A stretch of DNA of 64,000 bases from JBBRSD01 sp038245725. GTDB taxonomy: Bacteria > Actinomycetota > Coriobacteriia > Anaerosomatales > JAAXUF01. Under the pieces are notes generated by a model that saw only the letters and a program-made list of their open reading frames with translations, had not been told where the DNA came from and ran no database searches. The position numbers were made by a program, and so were the translations under genes. The DNA is taken from assembly GCA_038245725.1 (NCBI GenBank), contig JBBRSD010000004.1:140425-204424 (forward strand). Direction: 5' to 3'. Of the stretch, positions 18,048-28,200 are shown piece after piece (within the stretch, counting starts at the first letter, position 1; each line of letters begins with the position of its first letter).

Positions 18048-19664
18048 ATGACGACCACTCCGCTCAAGGACTCCGAGATCCGCAGCCAGCTCGCTGAGCT
18101 TGGTCTCGGCGGCCGGGGTGCCGTACACCGCAATCTGCCGCCGGCCGAACTCATCGCTCGCTCACTCGCGCGCGGCGAGGGTATCCTCGCCGCCAACGGC
18201 GCGCTCGTCGTCAAGACAGGCGAGCCGTCCGGACGCTCCCCCGGCGACCGCGTCATCGTCGAGGAAGGCCCCACCGCCGAGCAGATCTGCTGGGGCAGCG
18301 TCAACAAGCCGTGCGAGCCCGCGCTCTTCGACAGGCTGCTCGACAAGGCGCGAGGCTATCTCGACGGCCGCGACCTGTACGTTTTCGACGGCTTCGCGGG
18401 AGCAGAACGCACGTATCGGCTGCCGATTCGAGTGGTCGCGGACGCCACGTGGCACGCACTCTTCGCCGACACGCTGTTCGTGCGCCCCACACCAGCCGAA
18501 CTCGACGACTTCGCCCCCGGCTTCACGGTTATCAACTGCGGCGCCTTGCGAGCCAGCTCCGATTTTGATGGCACGCGCAGCTCGGTGTTCGTGGGCATCA
18601 GCTTCACCCGAAAGCTCGTGCTCATTCTCGGCAGCATGTACGGCGGCGAGATGAAGAAGGCGATCTTCTCGGTGATGAACTACCTGCTGCCGCAGCGCAA
18701 CGTGCTGCCCATGCACTGCTCCGCCAATGCGGGTCAGTCAGGCGATGTGGCGCTCTTCTTCGGCCTTTCGGGAACCGGTAAGACCACCCTTTCAGCGGAC
18801 CCGACACGCCGGCTGATCGGCGACGACGAGCACGGCTGGAGCGACCACAGCATCTTCAACTTCGAGGGCGGCTGCTACGCAAAGGTCATTCGCCTCCGAG
18901 AAGAGTCGGAGCCGCAGATCTTCTCCGCCATCAAGTTCGGCTCGATATTGGAGAACGTGATCGTCGACCCTCAGACGCGCGCAATCGACTACGCCTCGGA
19001 TTTCCTCACCGAGAACACGCGCGGCACCTACCCAATCGAGCACATCCCCGGCGCGGTACTGGGCGGTGTAGGCGACCACCCGCGCAACGTCTTCTTCCTC
19101 ACTTACGACGCGTTCGGCGTGCTGCCCCCCATCTCTAAACTCACGCCAGAGATGGCGAACTACCATTTCCTCTCCGGCTTCACAAGCAAGGTCGCCGGCA
19201 CAGAGGTAGGCGTCAACGAGCCCAGACCCACGTTCTCGACGTGCTTCGGTGCCGCGTTCATGCCACTGCACCCGTCACGCTACTCGACGATGCTCGCCGA
19301 GCGCCTGACCTGGCATGAGACTGACTGCTGGCTGGTCAACACCGGGTTCACCGGCGGGCCCTTCGGCACAGGGCACCGCATGAGCATCGAGCTCACGCGC
19401 GGGCTCATCGGCGCAGCCTTGGACGGCTCCCTCGCCAAGTCCGGCTTCACCCCGCATCCGGTATTCAAGATACTCGTGCCGCACGAGTGCAACTGCGCCG
19501 GCGTAGAAGTACTTGATCCGCGGCGCTCGTGGGCCGATAAGGCCGCCTACGACCAGACCGCCAATAATCTCGCCGACATGTTCCGCGAGAACTTCGAACG
19601 ATACGCCGAATACGTGACACCGGAGGTGCTCGAAGCGGGCCCCGAACCACAGACCGCCGGGTAA
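18048..19664 (+). CDS. pckA: Phosphoenolpyruvate carboxykinase (ATP)
   Basis: This enzyme interconverts oxaloacetate plus ATP with PEP, CO2 and ADP, in gluconeogenesis or fermentative CO2 fixation. The 538-residue chain has MHCSANAG (222-229), the P-loop GLSGTGKTT (239-247), the metal-binding kinase-2 block IGDDEHGW (257-264) and TPEMANYHFLSGFTSKVAGTE-type sequence later on, all characteristic of the ATP-dependent class. Many actinobacteria use the unrelated GTP enzyme, so the ATP type is informative about lineage. AGGGAGC lies five bases before ATG 18048. It stands alone on the plus strand, 116 bases ahead of the sugar transporter genes. Confidence 0.96.
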   Translation: MTTTPLKDSEIRSQLAELGLGGRGAVHRNLPPAELIARSLARGEGILAANGALVVKTGEPSGRSPGDRVIVEEGPTAEQICWGSVNKPCEPALFDRLLDKARGYLDGRDLYVFDGFAGAERTYRLPIRVVADATWHALFADTLFVRPTPAELDDFAPGFTVINCGALRASSDFDGTRSSVFVGISFTRKLVLILGSMYGGEMKKAIFSVMNYLLPQRNVLPMHCSANAGQSGDVALFFGLSGTGKTTLSADPTRRLIGDDEHGWSDHSIFNFEGGCYAKVIRLREESEPQIFSAIKFGSILENVIVDPQTRAIDYASDFLTENTRGTYPIEHIPGAVLGGVGDHPRNVFFLTYDAFGVLPPISKLTPEMANYHFLSGFTSKVAGTEVGVNEPRPTFSTCFGAAFMPLHPSRYSTMLAERLTWHETDCWLVNTGFTGGPFGTGHRMSIELTRGLIGAALDGSLAKSGFTPHPVFKILVPHECNCAGVEVLDPRRSWADKAAYDQTANNLADMFRENFERYAEYVTPEVLEAGPEPQTAG

Positions 19665-19780
19665 CTTGCATCGATGTTAACCGCGAGTAACTCGGAGCGC
19701 CGTAAGTGGGGAATCATCTGACACGGCCCACGGGGTCGAACTCGGATGGTAACGACTCTATCGAGTGATCGGAGGCGGTC

Positions 19781-20902
19781 ATGTTCGGAAGAAAGCGATT
19801 GCTTTGGGTAGGTGCGTTGGTGCTCGTCGTTGGCCTCGCCGTAGGCCTTGCTGGCTGCTCCGGCGGCGCAAGTTCCACGGGAACGACGTCTGGCGGCACG
19901 TCAGCGACGCCGCTGAAGATCGCTCTCCTGCTCCCGGAGACCAAGACGGCGCGCTATGACACTCAGGACAAACCCCTGTTCGAGGCGAAGGTCAAAGAAC
20001 TCGCACCTGACATCCAGATTATCTATAGCAACTCGAACCAGGATGCGGCCGAACAGCAGTCGCAAGCCGATGCAGCGCTCACGAACGGGGCAAACGTGCT
20101 CGTGCTCGATCCGGTCGATTTCGCCACCGCTGGCGCAATCGTGGCCAAGGCCAAGGCCAAGAACGTGCCGGTCATCAGCTACGACCGTCTGATAACGAAC
20201 TCGCCCATCGACTACTACATCTCCTTCGACAACGCTCAGGTCGGCAAGCTGCAGGGCCAGGCGCTGCTCGACAAGCTGACGAAGGACGGGAACGCCGGCA
20301 AGACGATAGTGATGATCAACGGTGCGCCGACTGACAACAACGCCAAACTGTTCAAGCAGGGCGCTCACAGTGTCCTTGATGGCAAGGTCAAGATCGGTGC
20401 GGAGTACGACGATCCGGACTGGACCCCCGACAAAGCACAGGCCGAGATGGACCAAGCGATCACGAAGCTCGGCAAGAACGGATTCGTAGGCGTGTACTGC
20501 GCCAACGACGGCACCGCTGGTGGCGCCATCGCGTCCATGAAGGGCGCCGGCATCGACCCGACGACCAGGCCGGTCACCGGCCAGGACGCGGAACTCGCCG
20601 GTATTCAGCGCATCCTCCTCGGCGAGCAGTACATGACAATCTACAAGGCGATCAAGCAAGAGGCCGACGGGGCTGCTGAGCTCGCAGTGTCCCTTGCCAA
20701 GAACACCGCAGCACCCTCAGATCTGACGATCAGCAAGGTCAATAACGGCTCGGCGGACATCAACTCCGTCATCCTGACTCCGGTTGCCGTGACCGCCGAC
20801 AACATCAAGAGCACCGTCGTGGCCGACGGCTTCTGGACAACTACGCAGATCTTGTCCACGCCTGCACTCAAGGCCGCTGGTGCCAAAGTCGGGCTTCAGT
20901 GA
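19781..20902 (+). CDS. Monosaccharide ABC transporter, substrate-binding lipoprotein (XylF-like)
   Basis: A 373-residue periplasmic-binding-protein-like lipoprotein. The signal peptide ends in lipobox LAGC with Cys26 as the lipid-modified residue, followed by a Ser/Thr/Gly linker. The mature part has the type I sugar-binding fold: KIALLLPET at the start, ADAALTNGANVLVLDPVD, then VGVYCANDGTAGGAI and PVTGQDAE as in XylF-type proteins. D-xylose is the best guess, but ribose or fructose are possible. GGAGGC lies just before ATG 19781. It is the first of three plus-strand transporter genes. Confidence 0.9.
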   Translation: MFGRKRLLWVGALVLVVGLAVGLAGCSGGASSTGTTSGGTSATPLKIALLLPETKTARYDTQDKPLFEAKVKELAPDIQIIYSNSNQDAAEQQSQADAALTNGANVLVLDPVDFATAGAIVAKAKAKNVPVISYDRLITNSPIDYYISFDNAQVGKLQGQALLDKLTKDGNAGKTIVMINGAPTDNNAKLFKQGAHSVLDGKVKIGAEYDDPDWTPDKAQAEMDQAITKLGKNGFVGVYCANDGTAGGAIASMKGAGIDPTTRPVTGQDAELAGIQRILLGEQYMTIYKAIKQEADGAAELAVSLAKNTAAPSDLTISKVNNGSADINSVILTPVAVTADNIKSTVVADGFWTTTQILSTPALKAAGAKVGLQ

Positions 20903-20918
20903 CCTCCGTTTCCAACGC

Positions 20919-21722
20919 ATGATGAACGCGACAGGCACCACGCCGCTCTTGCTCACGCTGAAAGGCGTGAGCAAAGCGTTCGGAGCCAACCAGGCACTCA
21001 CCCGCGTCGACTTCGAAGTCGACGCGGGTGAGGTCGTCGCGCTCGTCGGCGACAACGGCGCCGGGAAGTCGACTCTCGTCAAAGCGATCGCCGGTGTGCA
21101 ACTGGCTGACGAGGGCACGTTCTACTTCAACGGCAATGAAATGAAGATCACCAGCCCGCAGGACGCAACGGCGCTCGGAATCGCAACGGTCTATCAGGAT
21201 CTTGCCCTGTGCGACAACCTCGACGTCGTCGCAAACCTGTATCTGGGGCGCGAGCTTTTCGTTCAAGGCGCCGCCCGAGCCGTGTACTTGCTCGACGAGA
21301 CGGCGATGGAGCAGAACTCCCTGAGACTGCTCGAGTCGCTCGCCGTGACGACGATTCATGACGTCCGCGTGCCTGTCGGGTCGCTCTCAGGTGGTCAACG
21401 GCAGGCTGTGGCGATCGCCCGTTCGCTGCTCGGCGAGCCGAGCGTGGTGCTGCTCGACGAACCGACGGCCGCGCTCGGGGTCACCCAGACGGAACAGGTG
21501 CTCGAACTGATCGGGACGCTACGCGAAAGAGGGCTCGGCGTCGTGATCATCAGCCACAACCTCGAGAACGTGTTCGCAGTCGCCGACCGGATCATCGTGC
21601 TGCGACTGGGCAAGCGCGCCGCAACATTCGACGTGCGCGGGGTTAGTCGTGAGGATGTCGTCGCCGCCATCACCGGCGCCGAGTTCGGCTTGGGAGCCCG
21701 TGTCGGCGAGGTAACCTCATGA
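20919..21722 (+). CDS. Sugar ABC transporter ATP-binding protein, single ATPase domain
   Basis: This is the ATPase of the transporter, with Walker A GDNGAGKST (44-52), Q-loop VYQDLALCDN, signature LSGGQRQAVAIARSLL, Walker B VVLLDEPTAALG and H-loop IISHN. It has only one ATPase domain (267 residues), like FrcA, not the tandem pair of XylG/RbsA. ATG 20919 or 20922 follows the binding-protein stop by 16-19 bases. GTG 20880, overlapping the previous gene, is an alternative. No strong ribosome binding site supports any of these, so translational coupling is likely. It overlaps the permease gene by four bases. Confidence 0.9.
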   Translation: MMNATGTTPLLLTLKGVSKAFGANQALTRVDFEVDAGEVVALVGDNGAGKSTLVKAIAGVQLADEGTFYFNGNEMKITSPQDATALGIATVYQDLALCDNLDVVANLYLGRELFVQGAARAVYLLDETAMEQNSLRLLESLAVTTIHDVRVPVGSLSGGQRQAVAIARSLLGEPSVVLLDEPTAALGVTQTEQVLELIGTLRERGLGVVIISHNLENVFAVADRIIVLRLGKRAATFDVRGVSREDVVAAITGAEFGLGARVGEVTS

Positions 21723-22930
21723 GCGCCCGGAACAAGGAGACGCAATCCTCTCACGGTCTCGGCGATATGCTGCGGGAGGTGGGCCGCAAGCTCGCACAGG
21801 GTGAAGCGGGCACGCTCCTCGTCTTGTTGATGGTCGGAGCGATCTGGACCTTCTTCCAGTTCCAAAACGACCGGTTCCTAAGCGCGGGGAACCTGACCAA
21901 CCTGATGCTTCAGCAAGCTGCGGTGGCGACCATCTCGATCGGCGTCGTGCTCATTCTGCTTCTCGGCGAGATCGACCTGTCGGTAGGAGCCGTCAGTGGT
22001 TTCTGCGCCGCCGTGATGGCGGTTCTGAGCGAGCTGCACCACGTCTCCCCCGCTCTAGCGATCGGCGCCGCGCTCCTGCTCGGCGCGACGATCGGACTGT
22101 TCAACGGGTTCATGGTCACGCGCTTCCGGATACCATCCTTCGTCGTCACGCTGGCCGGCTCGCTCACGCTCGTAGGACTGCAGCTCTATATTCTCGGCGG
22201 AACCGGAACGGTGAACATCACCAACAGTTCCGTCACGGATCTAACCAGCACGTTCTTCTCGGCTGCTGTCGGCTGGGGCATCACCGTGACTGTTGTCGCA
22301 CTCGCGCTTGGTTTCTCCCTGATCCGGCGCACACGCCGACGGGCGGCGGGTCTGACCGTGGAACCGATGCGAGCCCTCGTCGCACGGATCGTACTCATAG
22401 GCGCGGCCTTGGTCGCCCTCATCGTGGTCGTCAACTTGGACAGAGGGCTGCCGCTGGTCGTCTGCATCGTAGTTGTCCTGGCGCTCGTCTTCGCCTACGT
22501 CACCGAACGCACGCGCTTCGGCCGCCACATGTTCGCCGTTGGGGGCAACGCAGAGGCCGCCCGGCGAGCCGGTATCAAGATCGATCACGTACGCATCCTC
22601 GTCTTTACGCTCGGCTCAACGCTCGCCGCACTGGGGGGTGTGCTTGCGGCCTCGCGCCTCTTCGCAGTCAACCAGTCTTCTGGCGGCAGCGACCTTCTGC
22701 TCATGGCGATAGCGGGTCCAGTCATCGCTGGAACCAGCCTGTTCGGCGGACGCGGCTCGGTGTGGTCGGCGCTTCTCGGCGCGATCGTGATCGGATCGAT
22801 CGCCAACGGCATGAACCTGCTTGCGCTGGACTCGTCAGTGAAGTACATCGTCACCGGAGCGGTCCTGATCGCGGCCGTCACGATCGAGTCGATAACGCGC
22901 ATCCGCCGTCGTGGCGGGATGATCGAATAG
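21719..22930 (+). CDS. Sugar ABC transporter permease (XylH/FrcC-like)
   Basis: A 403-residue membrane protein of the monosaccharide permease family, with about ten hydrophobic segments. Family blocks include GEIDLSVGAVSGFCAAVMA, NGFMVTRFRIPSFVVTLA, and near the end GGRGSVWSALLGAIVIGSIANGM-like sequence. A longer central insert (about 180-260) is typical of XylH rather than RbsC. The start codon overlaps the ATPase stop (ATGA). The transporter operon ends here; no sugar kinase, isomerase or regulator is adjacent. Confidence 0.92.
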   Translation: MSARNKETQSSHGLGDMLREVGRKLAQGEAGTLLVLLMVGAIWTFFQFQNDRFLSAGNLTNLMLQQAAVATISIGVVLILLLGEIDLSVGAVSGFCAAVMAVLSELHHVSPALAIGAALLLGATIGLFNGFMVTRFRIPSFVVTLAGSLTLVGLQLYILGGTGTVNITNSSVTDLTSTFFSAAVGWGITVTVVALALGFSLIRRTRRRAAGLTVEPMRALVARIVLIGAALVALIVVVNLDRGLPLVVCIVVVLALVFAYVTERTRFGRHMFAVGGNAEAARRAGIKIDHVRILVFTLGSTLAALGGVLAASRLFAVNQSSGGSDLLLMAIAGPVIAGTSLFGGRGSVWSALLGAIVIGSIANGMNLLALDSSVKYIVTGAVLIAAVTIESITRIRRRGGMIE

Positions 22931-23176
22931 TCGCCCCGCCTCACCGGCGGCTCGACGTTTCGCCAACTGCCACAAGTACTCGACGTCCGGACGGATGTGC
23001 TCGCTGCCGTACGCATCGGCCGTATCGAAGATGTTGACGCCGAGGTCCAAGGCACGGTTAAGCGTGGCCAGCGGCTGCGTGTCGTCCACGGCGCCCCATG
23101 AGCTGCCCATCGCCCAGGTGCCCAGACCCACAGTCGATATCTTCCAGCCAGTGCGCCCGAGCTCGCGGTATTCCAT
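22931..23176 (-). pseudogene. Aldo/keto reductase, N-terminal remnant
   Basis: From ATG 23176, with a perfect GAGGAGA ribosome binding site, the frame reads MEYRELGRTGWKIS, then GLGTWAMG, then GVNIFDTADAYG. These are the N-terminal strand and catalytic-Asp/Tyr block of aldo/keto reductases (Asp and Tyr of DTADAYG present). After about 57 residues homology stops; the frame continues SEHIRPDVEYLW, which resembles the C-terminal end of the family, and then runs antisense into the permease gene. The ~250 residues of the barrel in between are missing. This looks like an internally deleted gene and is not expected to make an active enzyme. Confidence 0.75.
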
Positions 23177-23346
23177 GAACGTCTCCTCGTCGCTGCCGAC
23201 ACGCACTCCCGACGCGTCGGACGTGCGCGGTCGCTCATCGCCCACATGGCTCATACCCCGGCGGGCGCCACAGGCGGCATTTCGCCTTGCGATATCGCGC
23301 AAAGGGGTATCAACAAGGCAGGTCAAATGAACGAAGGGGGCACTCA

Positions 23347-23667
23347 ATGGGTTGTTGTCTGGGAATCCTACTGCTCGGTGGCGCGCCGCGCCTGGCCCTT
23401 CTGCTCTGGTGGTTCTTGGATCCGACCCGAATCTACGCCGCATTCCACGGATGGAGTACGACAGTCGGAACCGTGACCCTCGGTACGTGGATCTGGCCGC
23501 TGGTCGGCCTTCTGGTACTGCCCTGGACTACGGTCGCATTCGTGTTCGTAGCGCCCGGTGGAGTGTCCATGCTTGAGTGGGTCGTCCTCGGAATCGCTCT
23601 TCTCCTCGACCTCAGCACTCATGGAGGCAGCGGCCGCGTGTACCGTCAGCGCCAGTCGAGCGTCTAG
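23347..23667 (+). CDS. Small membrane protein, function unknown
   Basis: A 106-residue protein with three hydrophobic stretches (about 3-25, 45-68 and 73-88). It starts MGCCLGILLLGGAPRLALLL. Similar short proteins with a GxPRLALLLWW start and a following Asp-Pro are known as uncharacterised actinobacterial membrane proteins, but I cannot name a family. ATG 23347 has AAGGGGG seven bases upstream; a longer frame from 23287 lacks such a site. It stands alone between the aldo/keto reductase remnant and the convergent pilT gene. Confidence 0.75.
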   Translation: MGCCLGILLLGGAPRLALLLWWFLDPTRIYAAFHGWSTTVGTVTLGTWIWPLVGLLVLPWTTVAFVFVAPGGVSMLEWVVLGIALLLDLSTHGGSGRVYRQRQSSV

Positions 23668-23668
23668 C

Positions 23669-23699
23669 AAAAACCAGCAAGGCTTAACCTGAAGCTGGT
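23669..23699 (-). terminator. Terminator of pilT
   Basis: ACCAGC and GCTGGT form a 6-bp stem overlapping the last base of the pilT stop region, with an inner AGG/CCT pair, followed on the minus strand by TTTTT. The gap between the two convergent genes is only 31 bases, so it may serve both. Confidence 0.6.
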
Positions 23700-24838
23700 C
23701 AGCGCGACGCGATGAGCCGCTCGTTGAAAGAGCGCGGATCCATGCTGTACGTCATCGCCACCTCATGGCTCACGCGGCGCTCCCTCACCAGCTCAGCCAG
23801 ACGCATGTCGAAGATGACCATGCCGTCCTTGACGCCGGCATGCATCGTGGGCTCGAGCTGATGGGTCTTGCTGTCTCGAATAAGGTTGCGAACCGCCGCA
23901 TTGGCGATAAGCACCTCGGCTACGCACACCCGTCCACCGTCAATGAGTGGCACGAGCCGCTGGGACACGACCGCTTCGAGCGATGCCGCCAGCTGCAGTC
24001 GGATCTGAGTTTGCTGATGCGGTGGAAACGCATCGATGATGCGGTCGATCGCCTGCGCCGCGCTGTTGGTATGAAGAGTAGCGAAGATGAGGTGCCCGGT
24101 CTCGGCCGCGCTCACTGCTGCGCTGATAGTCTCGAGATCACGCATCTCGCCGATGAGGATGACATCGGGGTCTTCTCGCAGCGAGCTGCGGAGGGCTTGC
24201 GCGAAGTCCGAAGTGTCTCTCCCCACCTCGCGCTGTTGCACGATCGACTGCTCATGGGTGTGCACGTACTCGATCGGGTCCTCAATGGTGATGACGTGAA
24301 CGTTTCTCTCCCGGTTGATCTTGCCGATGAGTGCAGCCAGAGTTGTCGACTTCCCGCTGCCCGTGGGCCCGGTCACGAGCACGAGCCCCTGCTTCAGGTG
24401 CGCGAACGTGCCCACCACCCGCGGCAATCCGAGTGGATCAAGCGACGGCGGTCCATCCGGGATTCTGCGCAGTGCCGCCGATACGTCACCGCGCTCATGG
24501 AATGCATTGACTCGATACCTGCCGAGACCGCGTCGCCCGAAGGAGAAGTCCAGCTCCAGCTCAAGCTCGAACTTCGCGCGCTGGTCCTTGGTCATCATGC
24601 TCGTCACCAAGTACTGGGATATGTCCGACGTCAGCACACGGGTGCCCGGAACCGGAGCGAGGTCCCCATTGATGCGAGCCATTGGCTTGATACCTGCCGA
24701 GATGTGCATGTCACTCGCATTCGTCTCGACGAGGAATGCGAGCATGGAGTCCAGCGCCGGGATGCTCTGGTCCTCAGGAGTCGGCTTCGAATCGGTCGCG
24801 CGGCGTGCGCGCCGCAACGGCTTGGGCTGGTCGCTCAT
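23699..24838 (-). CDS. pilT: PilT-type twitching motility ATPase
   Basis: A 379-residue AAA+-like secretion ATPase of the PilT branch, which powers retraction of type IV pili. Walker A GPTGSGKST, Asp box ITIEDPIEY, Walker B region DPDVILIGEMRDLET and His box ETGHLIFATLHTNSA are intact. The PilT-specific AVRNLIRDSKTHQL block is present, which separates it from PilB. ATG 24838 is preferred over the upstream TTG 24853; GAGGGGT lies about ten bases upstream. No pilB, pilC, pilin or prepilin peptidase gene is in the window, so it acts with machinery elsewhere or has another role. Confidence 0.92.
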   Translation of the reverse strand: MSDQPKPLRRARRATDSKPTPEDQSIPALDSMLAFLVETNASDMHISAGIKPMARINGDLAPVPGTRVLTSDISQYLVTSMMTKDQRAKFELELELDFSFGRRGLGRYRVNAFHERGDVSAALRRIPDGPPSLDPLGLPRVVGTFAHLKQGLVLVTGPTGSGKSTTLAALIGKINRERNVHVITIEDPIEYVHTHEQSIVQQREVGRDTSDFAQALRSSLREDPDVILIGEMRDLETISAAVSAAETGHLIFATLHTNSAAQAIDRIIDAFPPHQQTQIRLQLAASLEAVVSQRLVPLIDGGRVCVAEVLIANAAVRNLIRDSKTHQLEPTMHAGVKDGMVIFDMRLAELVRERRVSHEVAMTYSMDPRSFNERLIASR

Positions 24839-25223
24839 GTGGGAACCCCTCAACTTCGGCGGCTACCGTACGTGGACGCGAAACGGATCCATGGTCCCAG
24901 ACTCAACTGTCAGGATATCAGTATGCTCGTCAGGCTTGGCACGTGCCGACTCCGGAGCTTCGAACCCGCGGCCACGTGTGGACGCGGCTCTCGACGTGCC
25001 GCAGGAGGTCTGCGTTGTGATCGCCAGCAAGCCGGTTTGATCCGGCTTCCTCCATCCTGATTATGCCGCTCCGCCGCAAGTCGCACGCAAAGGGATGTCC
25101 CCCTGCGAGTCGAGCGCCTGCGAAAGTCATGGCGGCAACTCAGAATCGACCGACTCTTAGCAGCATATTCTGGGTATTCACGCACAAGCCGGACACATTG
25201 CGGACAAGTCTGAGAGGCTCTTT
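24839..25223. other. 385-base divergent region between pilT and the RND operon
   Basis: No gene is supported here. A 7-bp stem (AAGCCGG/CCGGCTT) at about 25028-25047 within a larger imperfect repeat was checked as a tRNA and as a riboswitch and fits neither. Promoters for pilT and for the RND operon are expected but I cannot place them. Confidence 0.35.
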
Positions 25224-28200
25224 ATGCGATGGATCGTTGGATCCAGTGTTCGGCTTGCTGTAGTGGTCGTGGTCGTGGTCGCACTGTCTCTCGCCGGCGG
25301 CGTCGTGTTGCTCGGCCGCGCGCCCGTCGATACTCTGCCGGAGCTTCTGCCGCCTCAAGTTCAGGTCCAGACCGATGCCATCGGGCTCTCCAGCCATGAG
25401 GTCGAGCAGTTTCTCGTGGTACCCGCCGAGGGCGAACTCGCAAACGTCGCTTATCTCGATCACCTGACGTCGCGCTCAGTACCGGGAATGTCATCGATTC
25501 TGCTGAGCTTCAAGCCAGGCACGAGCGTCTGGAACGCACGCCAGCTTGTCGCGGAACGCATGGCACAGGTTCCTCTGCCCGTTGACGTGGGCACCCCGCC
25601 CGTGTTGATCCAGCCCCTCTCCTCTTCAAGTCGGGCGATGATGGTCGGGCTCAGCTCTACCGCGGTTGCGCCCATCGATCTGACGACTCTCGCCAAGTGG
25701 CGCATCAGACCGCGCCTGCTTGCAGTTCCGGGAGTCGCCAATGTGACGATCTGGGGCCAAAAGGATCGCGAGATGCTGGTGCTGCTTGACCCGGTCAGGA
25801 TGAGCCGCACTGAGGTGACCCTCGACCAGGTCATGGCGTCGGTGGGTGACTCCATGTGGACCTCGCCGCTCACCTTCGTGGCAGCCTCCACCCCGGGTGC
25901 AGACGGCGTGATCGACACGCCCAACCAACGTCTGACGATCCAGCACGTGCTACCGATCATCTCGTCCAAGGACCTAGTGAACGTGCCGATCGAAGGCACA
26001 GGAGTGCGCAGGGTCAGCGTCGGCGACGTGTCGACGGTCATCGAAGATCACAGCCTTCTCATCGGCGACGCAGTCCTTAAGAAGGGCCCCGGGCTTATCC
26101 TCGTGGTCGAGAAGCTCCCTGGTGCCGACGCGCTCGCTGTCGACCGCGGCGTGGAATCGGCCATGGGCGAGCTTGAGCCGGGCCTGTCGGGAATCACGAT
26201 AGATACCAGCCTGTTTAGACCAGGCACCTACCTCGCCGACTCGCTGCGCTCGATCGGGATCGCGGGTCTGATCGCGCTCCTCGCTGTGTGCGCGTGGCTT
26301 GGCGTCGCCTACCGCTCGTGGCGCGTCGCACTCTCCGCCGGAATCTCCATCGCTGCTTCGTTGTTGGCGGCGTCCCTTGTGTTGTTGGCAGCCGGCCTGA
26401 CCTTCAATGTCGCGATCTTGACCGGGCTCGTCATGGCTCTGGGAGTGATCGTCGACGACGTCGTGGTCGCGGCCTCCGCACTGAAGTATCACCCCGCGCG
26501 GGAAGGTGAAACCAGCGTGGGCCTAACGCCTTCGGAATCGGTCGCCGAAACGCTCCTTTCGGCCCGCACGTCCCTCGGCTTCGCGTTCGCCGTACTCGTG
26601 TTGGTGTCGGTACCCTTCTTCTTCGTCCCCGGGATTGCTGGAACGCTTTCCATGCAGCTGATCATCGCCTACCTCGCGGCGCTCGTTGCGTCGGCGGCTG
26701 TTGCAGCGGTCGTGACTCCGGCGCTCGTCTTCATCTTGCTGCCGGCCTCGGCGCCACAGGCCGCTGGCGCGGAGAACCGGTTCGCTTATCGCACCCAGAA
26801 GGGTGTGCGTTTCGCCGAGAAGCGGCCGGGTCTCGTCGCGCTGGTCGTTGCCGCTGTCGTGCTCGTGGGCATCGCAGGAGCCGTGCTATCACTCCCTCGC
26901 TCGTTCGTCCCGAGCCTCCGCGACGGAGGCCTCGTCGTCCACTGGCAGGCGGCGTCGGGTACTTCGCTTGACGAGATGAAGCGCATCACCGCACGGGCCG
27001 AGCAGCCGATTAGAGCGCTTCCCGGAGTTCTGAGCGTGACGAGCCATGTAGGACAAGCGCTCTCGGGCGACCAGATTGTTGGCAGCGACGCAGCCGAGAC
27101 ATGGATCAGCCTTGGCCCCAAGGTGGAGTACGGCCAGACCGTGCGCGAGGTGAATCGCATCCTCAGCGCTTTCCCGGGCCTCAGGCACACCGTCGAGTCC
27201 TACGCCGACAGCGCCGTCAGACGCGCGGCTACAGATTCGAGCACGGATGTGAACGTTCGCGTGTACGGTTCAAACATCGACGGGCTGAACTCGGCTGCGG
27301 CCCAGGTGCGCCGAGCCATCGCCACAATCCCCGGAGTTGCCGGCACAAGCGTGACCACATCGACTACCCAGCCACTGATTCAGATTACGACCGACATCGG
27401 GAAGGCCGCCCGCTACGGCTTGAAGCCTGGTGACGTCCGCCGGCAGACCGCGGCGCTCATGAGCGGCATCCCGGTGGGCAGCTACTACCAGGACCAGCAG
27501 GTCTTTGAAGTGGCGGTGTGGGGTGGTCCGGCCCTGCGCCAGAACCCCAAAAGCGTTGAGAACCTGCCTATCTTTGCCTCCGACGGCGCCCGGATACCGC
27601 TCAAGACCGTCGCTTCGGTTGCATTTGTGCCGGAGCCCTCGATTGTTGACCACGACAAGGCGTCGCGCTTCCTCGATATCAAACTTGCGGTAAGCGGCGC
27701 CGGCGCGAGTTCGGTAACCGCCGCGGTCAAACAACGAATGAGGTCCCTGGCGCTGCCGCTGGGCTACCACACGGAGGTCTCCAGTCCTCTCGGGGAGCGT
27801 AAAAGGGCCGAAACGGATCTCGCCCTCATCGCGATGGCCGTGGTGATTGGAATCCTTCTGCTGCTGCAAGCGGCTCTTCAGAGCTGGCGTAAGGCGGCGC
27901 TGGTCCTCGTGCTGATGCCCTTCGCCGTCTCGGGCAGCGTGCTGGCGGCGGCGATTTTTGGCTGGGGGATGACGATCGGTGTCGTGGCTGGCGTGGTTAC
28001 CGTTCTCGGTCTCGCCCTGCGAAACGCCACGCTGCTCATCCGCCGCTTCGAAGACGCGGGTGAATACCCCCGCGCACGTGAGGAGCTGCGTGTTGTCGCG
28101 ACGGTCACGGCTGACTCAGCGCTGCCAATCGTCGCCAGCGCGGTGGCCACAGCTCTGGCCGTCAGTCCCTTCGTGATTCTCGGCAACGTGAGTGGCATCG

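Noticed and set aside
25010..25062. tRNA-like arrangement (GGAGG ... GGTTTGATCC ... CCTCC) upstream of the RND operon
   Set aside because: The T-loop would have six or eight bases, no D-arm or anticodon arm can be built, and the reverse strand fits no better.
24930..25130. Small minus-strand frame of 66 codons
   Set aside because: No ribosome binding site, no family resemblance and a start inside the divergent promoter region.
24839..25223. Cyclic-di-GMP or other riboswitch upstream of pilT
   Set aside because: The conserved core sequences of the c-di-GMP-I aptamer are not present on either strand.
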